From: Eunapius fragilis
Lineage: Eukaryota; Porifera; Demospongiae; Spongillida; Spongillidae
Assembly: GCA_963681505.1 (NCBI GenBank)
Contig: OY811981.1
Coordinates: 5,363,727-5,427,726, forward strand
DNA: 64,000 nucleotides
Direction of reading: 5' to 3'
Below, piece after piece: positions 35,158 through 47,519 of this stretch (the first letter of the stretch is position 1; each line of letters opens with the position of its first letter). A program made the position numbers and the translations under genes. The notes beneath the pieces were generated by a model. It was not told where the DNA came from. It ran no database searches and saw only the letters and a list, made by a program, of their open reading frames with translations.

Positions 35158-38118
35158 TTAGTAGCAGCGGTAGCTGTAATAATAGTACGAATAGTAGCAA
35201 TAAGTAGAACTGTATACGTAGCTTGAGGAGGAGGACACAGCTCCAGCAATCGCTCCAATGATGACGATGCACAGCACGATGCCACTTATGATGGCTGTGA
35301 TGTTCAGAGCAAGGGCGACACATCCCTTCTGCTGTGCTGCACCCAAGCTGCCTCGAGCTGCATCATCTTTGGCCTGGGGAGGAGAAGGAGGTGGGTCTCC
35401 ATATCATTCAGTCCAGACCGTGACCCAATGCCCAGGCCTCCCACTAAACAATCTGTGTTCGTTTACCACAAGTATAGAATACATGTTATCTATAGCATTC
35501 AGCTAGGATAAACAGTGAGCTGAATCGGACGGCAAAAGCCATTATGGAGGGAGTGTAATAAACTACTTGTACATGCACAATACATTCATTTGGGTCATGC
35601 AAGCATGCTGCTAATATGACCAAAGGTTGATATGGGTGATCCACTTGCCACTGAGACTTGATGTACTAGAAGCAATTTCCACCCCTAGTGGATAGATTGG
35701 AGCAGACTGTTGTGGTCATCTTAACATGACCTAATTTGGGGCTATACCCTAGAGTTACAATGATATTACGCTGTTTCTTTATAAACTGGTCTATTTTATC
35801 CAAAAAGAAAAAAGATGCTTAATAAGTTAACAAGCAAATTGTATGCTACAGCAATGTCACTGTCAACAAGCAAGGAATGCTTGGAATGCTTGGAATGCTT
35901 GCAAAGCAATGCATGTAATCCCCATATCCCCATGCAACCACTGGTATTCCATCAACTGTTTAACACAAATCACACCAGGGCCTACCGACATAGCCACAAC
36001 AATTGCAGGGATTGTGCACAGTAGTGAGGGCAGCCCAAAGCACATGAAGCATATGACGGTCACCACAATGGACATGGTCAGGTAGTAGTCACCAACATTA
36101 ACACGGGTAACCGTGGTAGACACTGCAGTTGGTGCCTGGACAACTACCACATTTGTTGAGGTCTATTACAAATGGAGGAAAGGATATTAGGCCCCGGGTA
36201 GGCCCCGGGGAAAAAAGTGTGAGAAAGAACTAATTAATGTATTTTTTGAACCTACCTGCTGTGAGGCACCTGGTTGGAAATACTGTGGTGGTGGTGGCTG
36301 TTGGCCTGGATATTGCTTGGAGACGTCAGGCCCACTGTAAGGAGGTGGGTATGATTGAGGTGGGTATCCTTGAGGTGGATACTCTTGAGGTGGGTATCCT
36401 TGAGGTGGGTATCCTTGAGGTGGGTACTCTTGAGGTGGGTATCCTTGAGGTGGGTATCCTTGAGGTGGGTATCCTTGATGTGGGTATCCTTGAGGTGGGT
36501 ATCCTTGAGGTGGGACTGGTAGATTGTTAAGTCAACAAATTGCCAATGCTCAGAACCATTAGGACTATTTAATACCATCTTTAGTGCATGCATGACTTAT
36601 AAAATTGCAGATGGTCTCATTGTCTACCCAGACCACTTTGAATTTGGCCTGGTGAGGGGCCTAAAGTGAGTGTGGGTTACGGAGAATGGGTGAGTATCAA
36701 TGGCACATCTGGAAATCTTTTTTGCGGTCAAAGACCTGCAATGATGTTACCTTGATTAGAGGTGCATATTTCTATAGACTGCATGTTATAAAACAGGTTC
36801 AAGCAAAATAGGACAAAGGCACAAATAATACAAGTGTGGTCAACAGTGATTGTTTCCAGAGAAGCTGTCCTATTATGGTGTGATAGCTTTAGTACATGTT
36901 GCCTCAAGGGCCTGCAGTGTATGTGTAGAAGTTGTTAACACACCACAATTCAATAAGGGGAAGGAGCTGAATATGGATGAACTTAGTCATACTGACTCAC
37001 ACCTTGCAGTGTCACTATGTATGTGCCAACTTTACGGCTGTGTACAAAACTGTTATGGGACACCTGCCACACTTAAATAATGTCAAAAGTCACAAGTTAG
37101 TTTTGCCCTTTGTTTTGACCTTACTGTGTACTGACATACCCATTTTGGCTGCGCATAGTGCTAAATATAAATGACTTATGTAGTATGATAAACTATACCT
37201 GTGGATCCCTCGGTGTTTTACTTTTGGCCGCCATCACTACAAACTGAAAGTTTGACATTAAAATTTACCTACGGCAGTCCCTAATCCTATTTCACATGTC
37301 ATTGCACTGTCACGTGATTGCTTCGCAACGCAATTTGTCTCCAGAAATACATATACTCAATCATGTCTTCCTCCATTCAATATTCTGGGGCGAAGTTTTA
37401 ACCTGTTATAGATGAATTTCCCTCCTACCGGAGTCTTACATAATAATGAGACAGGAGTTGTGGTGAGGAAATCACCCGTCGCTTTATAAGATCTTTCTAA
37501 CGCACCACTGGCGGATTCAGGGGGGAGGGTTTAGGGGTTGCAACCCCCCCCCCCCCCCCCCCCCCCCCCCCTTTCATATAAGGTACCTCCCCTTCTTCCG
37601 CTAAGCAGCCCCCCCCCCCCCCCCTCCCCCCGCCGCGCTTTTCGTATCGTGCCTGAAGCGTACAGCACCCCCCCCCCCCCCCCGCATCGGGCCGCAAACG
37701 GGCAGCACCCCTCCCCCGCCCCCCCCCCCCCACCCCACTTTTCGTAATGGGCCTGAAGCGGACAGCATCCCCCACCCCCCACTTTTCGTATCGAAGCGGA
37801 CAGCACCCCTCCCCCCCCCCCCCCCCCCCCCCTCCCGCTTTTCGTATCGCGGGTCTAAACACACCCCCCCCCCCCCGTTTGGAAAATCCTGTAGCGCTCG
37901 CTGTTAGAAAGAACATGACCACATGTAACACTCTGGAGTAAACAACTAAACAGCTGCTGCGCTCTAAATTTTCCCTCCTCTCCGCTCCCGCGTGCTTTCT
38001 TTTCTCTTCAGTTATTCACACTCTCCCTCCGCCGCCATCACAACCCTGCTCCGTACCCACTCACCCGTACACGTTCAGAGTTACCCATACAGTAAGCATA
38101 CATACCTTGCTGGTCCAT
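35158..38118 (-). CDS. Dispanin 1: proline-rich CD225-domain transmembrane protein, four exons
   Basis: Exons on the minus strand: 38118-38106 (only MDQQ plus one base), 36515-36256, 36162-35986, 35373-35158. All are GT-AG with agreeing phases; 221 aa. Residues 5-65 are about twelve PPQGY units, then PPPYSG and QQPPPPQYFQP. The CD225 region starts at about D116 (DYYLTMSIVVTVICFMCFG), with a first membrane segment to about 149, a loop AKDDAARGSLGAAQQKGC, a second segment at about 169-193 (ALALNITAIISGIVL) and a Tyr/Ser/Cys-rich tail. CD225/dispanin proteins include the antiviral IFITMs and PRRT/synDIG-type proteins. Antiviral activity here is not shown. Stop codons of this gene and the SKI/DAC-like gene are 427 bp apart, tail to tail. 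An ATTAAA-like signal lies near 35050. Confidence 0.88.
36270..36515 (-). repeat. Coding minisatellite (PPQGY)n of dispanin 1
   Basis: A 15-bp unit read on the minus strand gives PPQGY with PPQEY, PHQGY and PPQSY variants. Copy number differs among paralogues: about 12 in units 1 and 3, 11 in unit 2, and about 5 usable in unit 4. This indicates slippage after duplication. Confidence 0.85.
37506..37891. mobile_element. hAT-like MITE with an internal C-rich repeat
   Basis: The left end CACTGGCGGATTCAGGGGG and right end reading CAGGATTTTCCAAA on the reverse strand match the CAGGGGCGGATCCAGG-type hAT termini seen at 45156. Inside, a unit with CTTTTCGTATCG and CTGAAGCGGACAGCACCCC repeats about five times between poly-C tracts. 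Unit 3 (near 52200) has the uninterrupted site, and flanks TAACGCAC and TAGCGCTC are a plausible worn 8-bp duplication. Confidence 0.6.
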
Positions 38119-38341
38119 CGTATTACGTGCAGCTGACGAACGGCAACGATTTCACTCTTCGGCGTCAATGACGTCGTGAGACCTAAATTCCCTAATGACG
38201 TATGAATCGATTACTTAGTGATATCATTTTTTTCTAATGCACATGCGATATGCATGTACGATAAAATTCAAAGCAGACAGCCTCGTTCAATTTCTTGATT
38301 ATACCTTGATCTGATCTGAGCGAGGTTTGAGGTGTAATTAT

Positions 38342-38622
38342 ACAAGTAACTAAAAGCATTCTCTACGAGAAAGTTAGTGGTTTATAGGATTTGAAGGCAA
38401 TTGGTGGTGTAAAAAGCAAGGAAACAAGGTCTTATCAGAAGGGAAAATGTAATAGTCCTATATATTCACAAACAACACATGCCCTAGAAATGTGCCTAAT
38501 ATAGGACTATTACATTTTCCCTTCCGATAAGACCTTGTTTCCTTGCTTTTTACACGACCAATTGCATTCAAATCCTATATACACCACAAACTTTCTCGTA
38601 AAGAATGTTTTTAGTTACTTGT
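38342..38622. mobile_element. Long-palindrome element, copy P1
   Basis: Near-perfect inverted arms of about 125 bp surround a loop of about 30 bp. The ends are ACAAGTAAC and GTTACTTGT. Arms contain TTCTC(T/G)ACGAGAAAGTT and CCTTGTTTCCTTGC. The module to its right (38640-39230) accompanies the palindrome in every copy. The site is empty in unit 3. Confidence 0.8.
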
Positions 38623-38639
38623 TTCCTTGATTTTTGTTC

Positions 38640-39230
38640 ATACCCAAATCACTGAATATTATGTATCGCTGTAGTACGCCCGTGCCGATTATAAAATTCG
38701 TCTCGAACTTGAAGGTATTTTGCACGTCGTTTCGCTCGTTTCTTTTCCTGACGTGAAGGCTTTTTGAGAAAAATAACTTCACTAACAAAAGAGGTTACAC
38801 CAAACGACGATTGAAGCACCAAAGCGTTTACCACTTTATGTCTTACAAGTTATCTAATTATGCGTCTTACATAGATTCGATTGTTTACCAAAATATAACA
38901 TCGACTATTTTATATAAAAGCGTCTCTTCCAGCCTATTCTAAAACTATTGGTGCAATTTTCATTGTTTAAATGTGTTCCTATCCCGATTTATGCGTTGCC
39001 AAGAAGAAGGCGGAGACCATCATCCGAGACTGGGTACGAGGACGGGCAGTACCAACCGCGCGGTTCTGTGACATAAAACAAAGACGAAACTGCTCATTTT
39101 AAACTTCTAGTTCGATTGCTATAACAAGCTAAACGATCCAATCTTGTTAGTAGAGACGGGTCGCGTATTTTTAACACCGCATCCACGAGAAACGAGGGGA
39201 AATTAAGGCTCTAGATATCATTGTTTGGCT
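38640..39230 (-). mobile_element. Module of the palindrome element with K/R-rich frame
   Basis: The minus strand encodes KKPSRQEKKRAKRRAKYLQ within the frame 38649-38834. Copies at 46190, 58860, 59050, 60440 and 62770 give MPSRQ(Q/E)K(K/R)RAKRR-type peptides, some with stops. Conservation of the peptide start across diverged copies suggests it was once translated by the parent element. Function unknown; the basic, nucleic-acid-binding character is inferred. Confidence 0.5.
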
Positions 39231-39865
39231 TTGAGTGGAGATTTCATTACATTTACCATTATGAGGCATATTGCATTTTTTTTTTTTTGTATCTCTAACA
39301 GACATACCATCGGTCATTGCATAGACTTTGAGTGGCTCTAGCGTTATTGCGTAAGAGGTGCAGATTTTTTAAAACATATTCCTTCTAGAGCATTTCAATA
39401 AATGCGTAAAAACTGTATGAAGCTTTGTGAAAATGGTTTTAAATTATGGCTCTAAGTTAAATACATGTAACCAACTCTCACGGTCGGGGGTAATGAAATG
39501 TGAAAACGGCATTACCGCGAGTGAATTTTTGCGTGAGCGGACTTCAAGAATCTTTCTTCCTGTCTTACTTAATAACATACCATGACTATATCCAGACAGG
39601 TACAGACTGGATGTTTGAGTAGAACTTACCTGCCTTCGCTGGCTCTTTGGATGAGCGGACCACGCCCCCTGCCTACCGCGAGCGAAAATGTCTTGTAACT
39701 TACTACTGAAAACGAGTGCAATAGAAAGTTTGGCTTGTTTGAAAAAGGAATTTATGTACCCTCCTATAGTTGCATAACCCATATTAAATGCAATTTTGAT
39801 TCAGTGGAAACGTGACCCTGAAAAAAGTGTACCTGAGGGCAATTACCACATCAAAAACTATATAA
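39230..39865. repeat. Dispersed repeat with shared open frame
   Basis: Similar sequence occurs at 46700-47370 (same orientation) and at 61030-61800 (inverted). A frame starting MG(Y/C)(A/T)TIGG(Y/C)INSFFK is shared by all three but differs after about 70 codons. It is probably part of an unclassified mobile element. Confidence 0.5.
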
Positions 39866-39989
39866 TTATGGAACGGCTACCGGCAGTATGATCAGTGCAG
39901 CTTAGTGTTACTGCAGTTACAAACATTTGTATAACCATGCACTCGCAGTTAATACAAGATTGCATTAATTATAACCTCGAACCTCAGCA

Positions 39990-40480
39990 CCCGGAGGGCC
40001 GGGGGCCGAGGTGTGGGGGCTTTCCAGGCAACACAGAAACCTGTATGGATACGCTCCTGTAGCTGAACGTTTTTGTGGACATGATCAACAGAATGGTTTC
40101 TCGTTTTGACCCCTTTGTATCCTGTCATTGTAACCCCAATGCTATCGGAAGCATGAACAAGAGAAGAAAAGAGACTGAATGTGAAACCAGAATATTAGTT
40201 GACCATGGCACATTCTTGCCATTAATCTTCTCAACATTGGGTGGCTGCATGGGTCACAACTACGGTGTACAAAAGGATAATAGCATCACTGATCTCAACA
40301 CTCTTTATAGTGAAACTCTTTTCTGGGTCAGGTGTAGGCTAAGTTTTTCCTTCCTCCAATCAGCTATTGTGTGCATTAGAGGTTTGAGGTCCTCTATGGT
40401 TCATGATCAACCTGTTCGCCATTCAGTTGGGTTAGTCATTGTGCTGCCTGAGCAGTGGGTAAAATTCTGCCGTAGTTTAT
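39990..40480 (+). mobile_element. Retroelement polymerase fossil, unit 1
   Basis: The translation resembles the C-terminal domain of retroelement polymerases common in sponges and cnidarians: DPFVSCHCNPN, then VDHGTFLPLIFSTLGG, then CRLSFSFLQSAIVCIRG. It is broken and duplicated along with units 2 and 3, so it predates the tandem amplification. Confidence 0.5.
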
Positions 40481-40868
40481 TTATTTTATACACATCTATA
40501 GCACTAGCTAGCTAGGTTTACTATCATCACAAATGTGATACCTACTATCACATACTATTGTCCCGAAAGCCATCCCAGGGGTTCAATTGTACACCCATGT
40601 GCATGTACAGCACTTTTGTTGTTGGGTGTTTATGGAACCTATTTACATTTAATGATCTGATACTGGCACGTAGGGTGGGCCTAAATAAATCTTTTTCTTT
40701 GAAACCTCAATACCAAGCCATGTTTGTTGAGCCATCCATTAGCACCCAGGTGTAAAAGTGTACCCTTGTGCACTAGTGCCATGTTTGTATGAGTACCTGG
40801 GAGCAGTTAATTACAGGTTGAAGTCAAAACTCTCTCCCACACCCCCCCGCCCTCTCCCCCCAATTCAG

Positions 40869-41074
40869 GAGTGGCATCTGAACTGAATGGGGTTGAGCAG
40901 CTTATTGCAGCAAGGAGAGAACTGTGCTTGGTGCTGAATAAGGAGATAGGCTACCTTAGGGCCACCACACAGGGATACATGGCTGAGATAGTCAGGCTGA
41001 GTGGCGTACAGAAGCAGGCATTTCAGGACGTGCAAGATCTGCTAGCCTCACACGGAGCACTGCTGAACTCTTGA
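40869..41074 (+). other. Duplicated last exon of the SKI/DAC-like gene, copy 2
   Basis: Intact 206-nt copy with CAATTCAG acceptor, the same phase, an open frame to the same stop and an AATAAA eight bases after it. It differs from copy 1 by one residue (QDVQDLL for QDVEDLL). It has no upstream exons of its own, so it is either an orphan or an alternative terminal exon. Confidence 0.8.
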
Positions 41075-41458
41075 GGACAGCAATAAAAGCTTTATGTGTG
41101 GGCACATTTATATTTCACTTTCATTTCTCAGTGTCTCAATGAGAACCGAAGTGAAACTGCATGCCTTCTTTTGCCTTTGTTGGTGTTTTTTGTATGCCTC
41201 CATTTCTCCGAAGTGAGGCTATTCTGTGCCTTTGTGTGCTATCTGGAGGTCAAAGGAGATGATGACATGCAGGAAGCGCTCCTTCCGTAGCTCCTCTGCG
41301 CTGTATACAGGCTGATCTGACGATAACTAATCACTCAGCACTAGCACGGATTAAATAACACTAGTTTTAATTTGTAACCAGGTTATACAAAAACATGTAA
41401 TCACGTGCATACAAGCGTGCGTGTACTACTACTGTCTAACAGCATGCAATCTTGCCTC

Positions 41459-44400
41459 TTAAAAGAGGCGAAATAATGACGTAACGTTAGTAGCAGCGAT
41501 AGCTGTAATAATAGGTCGAATAGTAGCATTGTAGCCTGAGGAGGAGGACACAGCTCCGGCAACCATTCCAATGATGACGATGTACAGCACGATGCCGCTT
41601 ATGATGGCTGTGATGTTCAGAGCAAGGGCAACACATCCCTTCTGCTGTGCTGCTCCCAAGCTGCCTCGAGCCGCATCATCTTTGGCCTGGGGAGGAGAAG
41701 GAGGTGGGTCTCCATTTCATTCAGTCCAGACCGTGTTCCAATGCTACGACCACCCAGGCCTCCCATTAAACAATCTGTATTCGTATACCACAAGTATAGA
41801 ATACATGTTATCTATAATAGCATTCAGCTAGGATAAACAGTGAGCTGAATCGGATGCAAAAGCCATTATGGGAGGGAGTGTAGTAAACTACTTGTACATG
41901 CACAATACATTCATTTGGGTCATGCAAGCATGCTGCTAATATGACCAAAGGTTGATATGGGTGTTCTACTAGCCACTGAGACATGAAGCAATTTCCACCC
42001 CTAGAGGATAGATTGGAGCAGACTGTTGTGGTCATCTTAACATGACCTAATTTGGGGCTATACCCTAGAGTTACAATGATATTCTGTTAATAATACGCTG
42101 TTACTTAATAAACTGGTCTATTTTGTCCAAAAAGAAAAAAGATGCTTAATACGTTAACAAGCAAATTGTATGCTACAGCAATGTCACTGTCAAGGAATGC
42201 TTGGAATGCTTGGAATGCTTGCAAAGCAATGCATGAAATCCCCATGCAAGCCAGTGGTATTCCATCAACTATTTAACACAAATCACACCAGGGCCTACCG
42301 ACATAGCCACAACAATTGCAGGGATTGTGCACAGTAGTGAGGGCAGCCCAAAGCACATGAAGCATATGACGGTCACCACAATGGACATGGTCAGGTAGTA
42401 GTCACCAACATTAACACGGGTAACCGTGGTAGACACTGCAGTTGGTGCCTGGACAACTACCACATTTTTTGAGGTCTGGTACAAATGGAGGAAAGGATAG
42501 TAGGCCCCGGGGAAAAAGTGTGAGAAAGTACAAATTAATGTATTTTGAACCTACCTGCTGTGAGGCACCTGGTTGGAAATATTGTGGTGGTGGTGGATGT
42601 TGGCCTGGATATTGCTTGGAGACGTCAGGCCCACTGTAAGGAGGTGGGTATGATTGAGGTGGGTATCCTTGAGGTGGAAACTCTTGAGGTGGGTATCCTT
42701 GAGGTGGGTATCCTTGAGGTGGGTACTCTTGAGGTGGGTATCCTTGAGGTGGGTATCCTTGAGGTGGGTATCCTTGAGATGGGTATCCTTGAGGTGGGAC
42801 TGGTAGATTATTATGTCAACAAATTGCCAATGCTCAGAACCGTTAGGACTATTTAATACCATCTTTAGTGCATGCATGACCGATAAAATTTCAGATGGTC
42901 TCATTGTCTACCCAGGCCACTTTGAATTCGGCCTGGTGAGGGGCCTAAAGTGAATGTGGGTTACGAAGAATGGGTGAGTATCAATAGCACATCTGGAAAT
43001 CTTTTTGGTGGTCAAAGGCCTGCAATGATGTTACCTTGATTAGAGGTGCATATTTCTATAGGCTGCATGTTATATAACAGGTTCAAGCATAATAGGACAA
43101 AGGCACAAATAACACAAGTGTGGTCAACAGTGATTGTTTCCAGAGGAGCTGTCCTATTATGGTATGATAGCTTTAGTACATGTTGCCTCCAGGGCCTGCA
43201 GTGTATGTGTAGAAGTTGTTAACACACAAACTTCAATAAGGGGAGAGGAGCTGAATATGGATGAACTTAGTCATACTGACTCACACCTTGCAGTGTCACT
43301 ATGTATGTGCCAATTTTATGGCTGTATTCAAAAATGTTATGGGACACCTGCCCCACTTAAATAATGTCAAAAGTCACAAGTTAGTTTTGCCCTTTGTTTT
43401 GACCTTACGTGTACTGACATACCCATTTTGGCTTTGGCTATGTGCAAGTCTGCACGTAGTGCAAAATATTAATGACTTATGTAGTATGATAAATTGTATC
43501 TGTGGATCCATCGGTGTTTTACTTATGGCCGCCATCACTACAAACTGAAAGTTGGACATTAAAATTTACCTACGGCAGTCCCTAATCCTATGTCATCGCA
43601 ATGTCACGTGATTGCTTTGCAACGCAATTTGTCTCCAGAATTACATCAATACTCAATCATATGTCTTCCTCCATTCTCTGCTTTTTTCTTTTTCTCAGAT
43701 ATATTCTCTTTTTCCCTCTTTCCGCCATTACTCATTTGAAAACACATAAAGCTCCGCCCTCGATGGATTAAATCAATAATAATAATAACAGTGCATGCAT
43801 GCAGTGTACTAAATTTAACAAAATAGATAGAAATTACGTCACGAAAGCGGATAGGTTAAATTAAAGCGGGGGCAGATTGAAAGTACACAGAGCCAGAGCG
43901 TAGCTAACACCCTCATTGGCTAACGGCACCCCCCCTTTTTGACCCGCAGAGTGAGCCTTACCTACCTGCCTGCCCCCCCCCCCCCCCCCCCCCACTACAA
44001 CTGTAGAGCGCGCGGTTTTGCAGTCGTGCATTACTATAGTCACAATTTGCAGCCGAAAGGGATTTTTCGTTTTTAGCTGCCGTTAAAACAATGTGATGCA
44101 CTATTTTGAAGTACTACGCCGCTTGAATTGGTGGGTTGGCCTGCCAAAATTATGCAGTCCATCTTTATGCCACGTCTTCTCCTTTAAACGCATGCAGAAC
44201 CACCATGGTCAACGCATTTCGTATCGAAGCGGACAGCAACCCCCCCCCCCCCCCCCCTCCTGCGCTTTTCGTATCGGGCCTGAAGCGGACAGCACCCCTT
44301 CCCCCCCTACTTTTCGTATCGAAGCGGACAGCACCCCTCCCCCCCTCCGGCTTTTCGTATCGCGGGTCTAACCCCCCCTCCCCCTTTTGGAAAATCCTGT

Positions 44401-44634
44401 ATCCGCCCCTGCGCACGCTGTTAGAAAGAACATGACCGCATGTAACACTCTGGAGTAAACGGCTAAACAGATGCTGCGCTCTAAATTTTCCCTCCTCTCC
44501 GCTCCCGCGTGCTTTCTTTTCTCTTCAGTTATTCACACTCTCCCTCCGCCGCCATCACAACCTGTTCCGTACCCACTCACCCGTACACGTTCAGAGTTAC
44601 CCATACAGTAAGCATACATACCTTGCTGGTCCAT
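41459..44634 (-). CDS. Dispanin 2: CD225-domain protein with shifted tail, four exons
   Basis: Exons on the minus strand: 44634-44622, 42799-42555, 42475-42299, 41686-41459; 220 aa. The N-terminus has one PPQGY unit fewer than dispanin 1. The CD225 core is kept (DYYLTMSIVVTVICFMCFG, GAAQQKGCVALALNITAIISG). A short out-of-frame deletion after SSSSGY swaps the Tyr/Cys-rich tail for NATIRPIITAIAATNVTSLF, so residues after about 196 are unlike the paralogues. The loop residue pair is MV rather than AI in IIGMVAG. Splice sites are intact. It could be functional with a new tail or in early decay. Confidence 0.82.
43975..44411. mobile_element. Poly-C and hAT-like MITE remnant, unit 2
   Basis: This holds poly-C runs plus three copies of the CTTTTCGTATCG repeat seen in unit 1, ending in CCTGTATCCGCCCCTG, a hAT-type right terminus. 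The left end is not found at the unit 1 position, so this copy is rearranged. Confidence 0.45.
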
Positions 44635-44860
44635 CGTATTACGTGCAGCTGACGAACGGCAACGATTTCACTCTTCGGCGTCAATGACGTCGTGTGAGAC
44701 CTAAATTCCCTAATGACGTATGAATCGATTACTTAGTGATATCATTTTTTTTCTAATGCGCATGCGATATGCATGTACGATAAAATTCAAAGCAGACAGC
44801 CTCGTTCAATTTCTTGATTATACCTTGATCTGATCTGAGCGAGGTTTGAGGTGTAATTAT

Positions 44861-45151
44861 ACAAGTAACTAGAAACATTCTCTACGAGAAAGTTAGTGGT
44901 TTATAGGATTTGAAGGCAATTGGTGATGTAAAAAGCAAGGAAGCAAGGTCCTATCAGAAGGGAAAATGTAATAGTCCTATATATTCACAAACAACACATG
45001 CCCTAGAAATGTGCTAAATATAGGACTATTATATTTTCCCTTCTGATAAGACCTTGTTTCCTTGCTTTTTACACTTGCTTTTTACACGACCAATTGCCTT
45101 CAAATCCTATATACCACCAACTTTCTCGTAGAGAATGTTTTTAGTTACTTT
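44861..45151. mobile_element. Long-palindrome element, copy P2
   Basis: Same position and arms as P1, with a small duplicated TTTTTACAC(T/G) in the right arm. Its right terminus is interrupted by the element at 45156-46075, beyond which the module resumes at 46076 (TCTTTCCTTGATTTTTGTTC). Confidence 0.78.
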
Positions 45152-45155
45152 TTTC

Positions 45156-46075
45156 CAGGGGCGGATGCAGGATTTTGGCGAGGGGGGGGGTCCGACATGA
45201 ATAACTGATGAAGAGGATGGGCGCGCGCGGAGCGCGCGAAAAATTTTGTGGTGCGCATTCCAAATTTTCCACAGATTGTACATGTAAGGGGGCCGGGGAT
45301 TGGAAACTAAGGCAATCAACACCAAAAATGAGTGACACTCGTTACATTCTGTCGGGTTTCCAGGCTATTGTAGTCTTATGGATTTAAATGGCTGTGTTGT
45401 TACATGCATGCGCTTTCCTTTGCTATTTGAGCCACTTAAAATTTACCGTCACAATCCGGCAGATGACCTACTTCAAGCAATGAATAGCATAATTCAGCAT
45501 AACATTCCCGCGCGAAAATTTTTTTTGTACACATTCCACAGATTGGACATGTAGGGGGATTAGAAACGGAGGCAATCATAACCAATAAATGCGTGCCACT
45601 CCGTTACGTTCTGGTTTCCAGGCTTTTTGGTTTTGCGGATTTTAATGGCTAGTGTGTTTCGTCGCAGATTTGCATTGTACGTTACATGCGCCGGCTTAGT
45701 TTCTTTGCTATGTTAAAATTTAAAATTGCAATGGTCTTGCATTCAACCTTGATGGGTACTAATAATAGAGCACGAATCAAAATAACTGCGGAAAGAATGC
45801 TCTATATTACGACCGTGGGTTAGCATTTTGGAATACATTTACCTTACGTATAAATACCAGCCTACTACGTATCTCGCAATTTACAGAACTAAAATATAGT
45901 ACTAACCAATGAAGAATAAGCTATTTAGCAACTTCACGACGTAGAAATGTATATCTCACGTGCGACACATCATACGCTAATTATATTCATATTCAGGTTC
46001 GAGGGGGGGGGGGGGGGGGGTCCAGACACCCTGGACCCCCCCCCTCCCCCCCCCACCCCCCTGGATCCGCCACTG
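45156..46075. mobile_element. Nested non-autonomous hAT-like element
   Basis: Termini CAGGGGCGGATGCAGGATTTT and, reversed, CAGTGGCGGATCCAGGGGGG are hAT-type. No transposase frame exists inside. An internal segment of about 150-260 bp (from 45230) is repeated in diverged form from 45505, both with TTCCACAGATTG and CGTTAC(A/G)TTCTG. Unit 1 provides the empty site. Confidence 0.75.
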
Positions 46076-47370
46076 TCTTTCCTTGATTTTTGTTCATACC
46101 CAAATCACTGAATATTATGTATCACTGTAGGAGGCCCGTGCCGATTATCTCAAACTTAAAGGTATTTTGCACGTCGTTTCGCTCGTTTCTTTTCCTGACG
46201 TGAAGGCATTTTGAGAAAAACAACTTCACTAACAAAAGAGGTTACACCAAACGACGATTGAAGCACCAAAGCGTTTACCACTCTATGTTTATACAAACAT
46301 TTGTCTTTTACAAGTTATCTAATTATGCGTCTTACATAGACCGTATAGTCGATTGTTTACCAAAATATAACATCGACTATTTCATATAAAAGCGTCTCTT
46401 CCAGCCTATTCTAAAGCTATTGGTGAAATTTTCATTGTTTAAAAGTGTTCCTATCCCATGTTATGCGTTGCCAAGAAGGAGACCATGTTCGTACGAGGAC
46501 GGGCAGTACCAACCGCGCGGCTCTGTGACATAAAACAAAGACGAAACTGCTCATTTTAAGCTTCTAGTTCGATTGCTATAACAAGCTAAACGATCCGATC
46601 GTCGGGAGTCTTGTTAGTAGAGACGGGTCGCGTGTTTTTAACACGAGAAACGCGGGGAAATTTAGTTTATTTTGGGGCAAACCGAAAAATGATTAAATCC
46701 CTCTAGATAGAATTGCTTGGCTTTGAGTGGAGATTTCACTACATTTACCATTATGAGGCATATAGCATTTTAATTTTTTTTGTATCTCAAAACAGACATA
46801 CCATTGGTCATTGCATAGACTTTGAGTGGTTCTAGCGCTATTGCGTAAGAGGTGCAGATTTTTTAAAATGACATATTCCTTCTAGAGCATTACAATAAAT
46901 GCGTAAAAACTGTATGAAACTTTGTGAAAATGGTTTTAAATTATGGCTCTAAGTTAAATACATGTAACCAACTCTCACGGTCGGGGGTAATGAAATGTGA
47001 AAACGGCATTACCGCGAGTGAATTTTTGCGTGAGCGGACTTCAAGAATCTTTCTTCCTGTCTTACTAAATAACATACCATGACTATATCCAGACAGGTAC
47101 AGACTGGATGTTTGGGTAGAATTTGCAAAACCTGCCTTCGCTGGCTCTTTGGATGAGCGGACCACGCCCCCTCCTACCGCGAGCGAAAATGTCTTGTAAC
47201 TTACTGCTGAAAACGAGTGCAATAGAAAGTTTGGCTTGTTTGAAAAAGGAATTTATGCACCCTCCTATAGTTGCATAACCCATATTAAATGCAATTTTGA
47301 TTCAGTAATACTCAAGGTGGTGGGAAACGTGACCCTGAAAAAAGTGTACCTGAGGGCATTTACCACATCA
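46076..47370. repeat. Palindrome-element module and dispersed repeat, unit 2 copy
   Basis: Counterpart of 38623-39865. The minus strand reads MPSRQEKKRAKRRAKYL then a stop near 46150. The shared frame at 46941-47283 is shifted relative to unit 1. No host gene seen. Confidence 0.6.
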
Positions 47371-47519
47371 AAAACTATATAATTATGGAACGGCTACCGG
47401 CAGTATGATCAGTGCAGCTTAGTGTTACTGCAGTTACAAACATTTGTATAACCATGCACTCGCAGTTAATGCAAAATATATATATGTTGAGTTACATTGC
47501 ATTAATTAACCTTGAACTT

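Larger units (their letters stand above)
34209..40554. repeat. Tandem segmental duplication, unit 1
   Basis: The first of four units. It begins at CTATTGTCCCGAAAGCC within intron 15 and carries the true last exon of the SKI/DAC-like gene, dispanin gene 1, a hAT-like MITE (37506-37891), a long-palindrome insertion (38342-39862) and a retroelement fossil. The sequence just left of 34209 has no counterpart in the other units, which fixes the boundary. Confidence 0.9.

Noticed and set aside
37210-37255. Possible extra dispanin exon (ATGGCGGCCAAAAGTAAAAC) between AG and GT, repeated in the units
   Set aside because: Included as a cassette it gives an early stop, used as a first exon it is out of phase with exon 2, and the donor is lost in unit 2. 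The 13-nt MDQQ exon fits instead.
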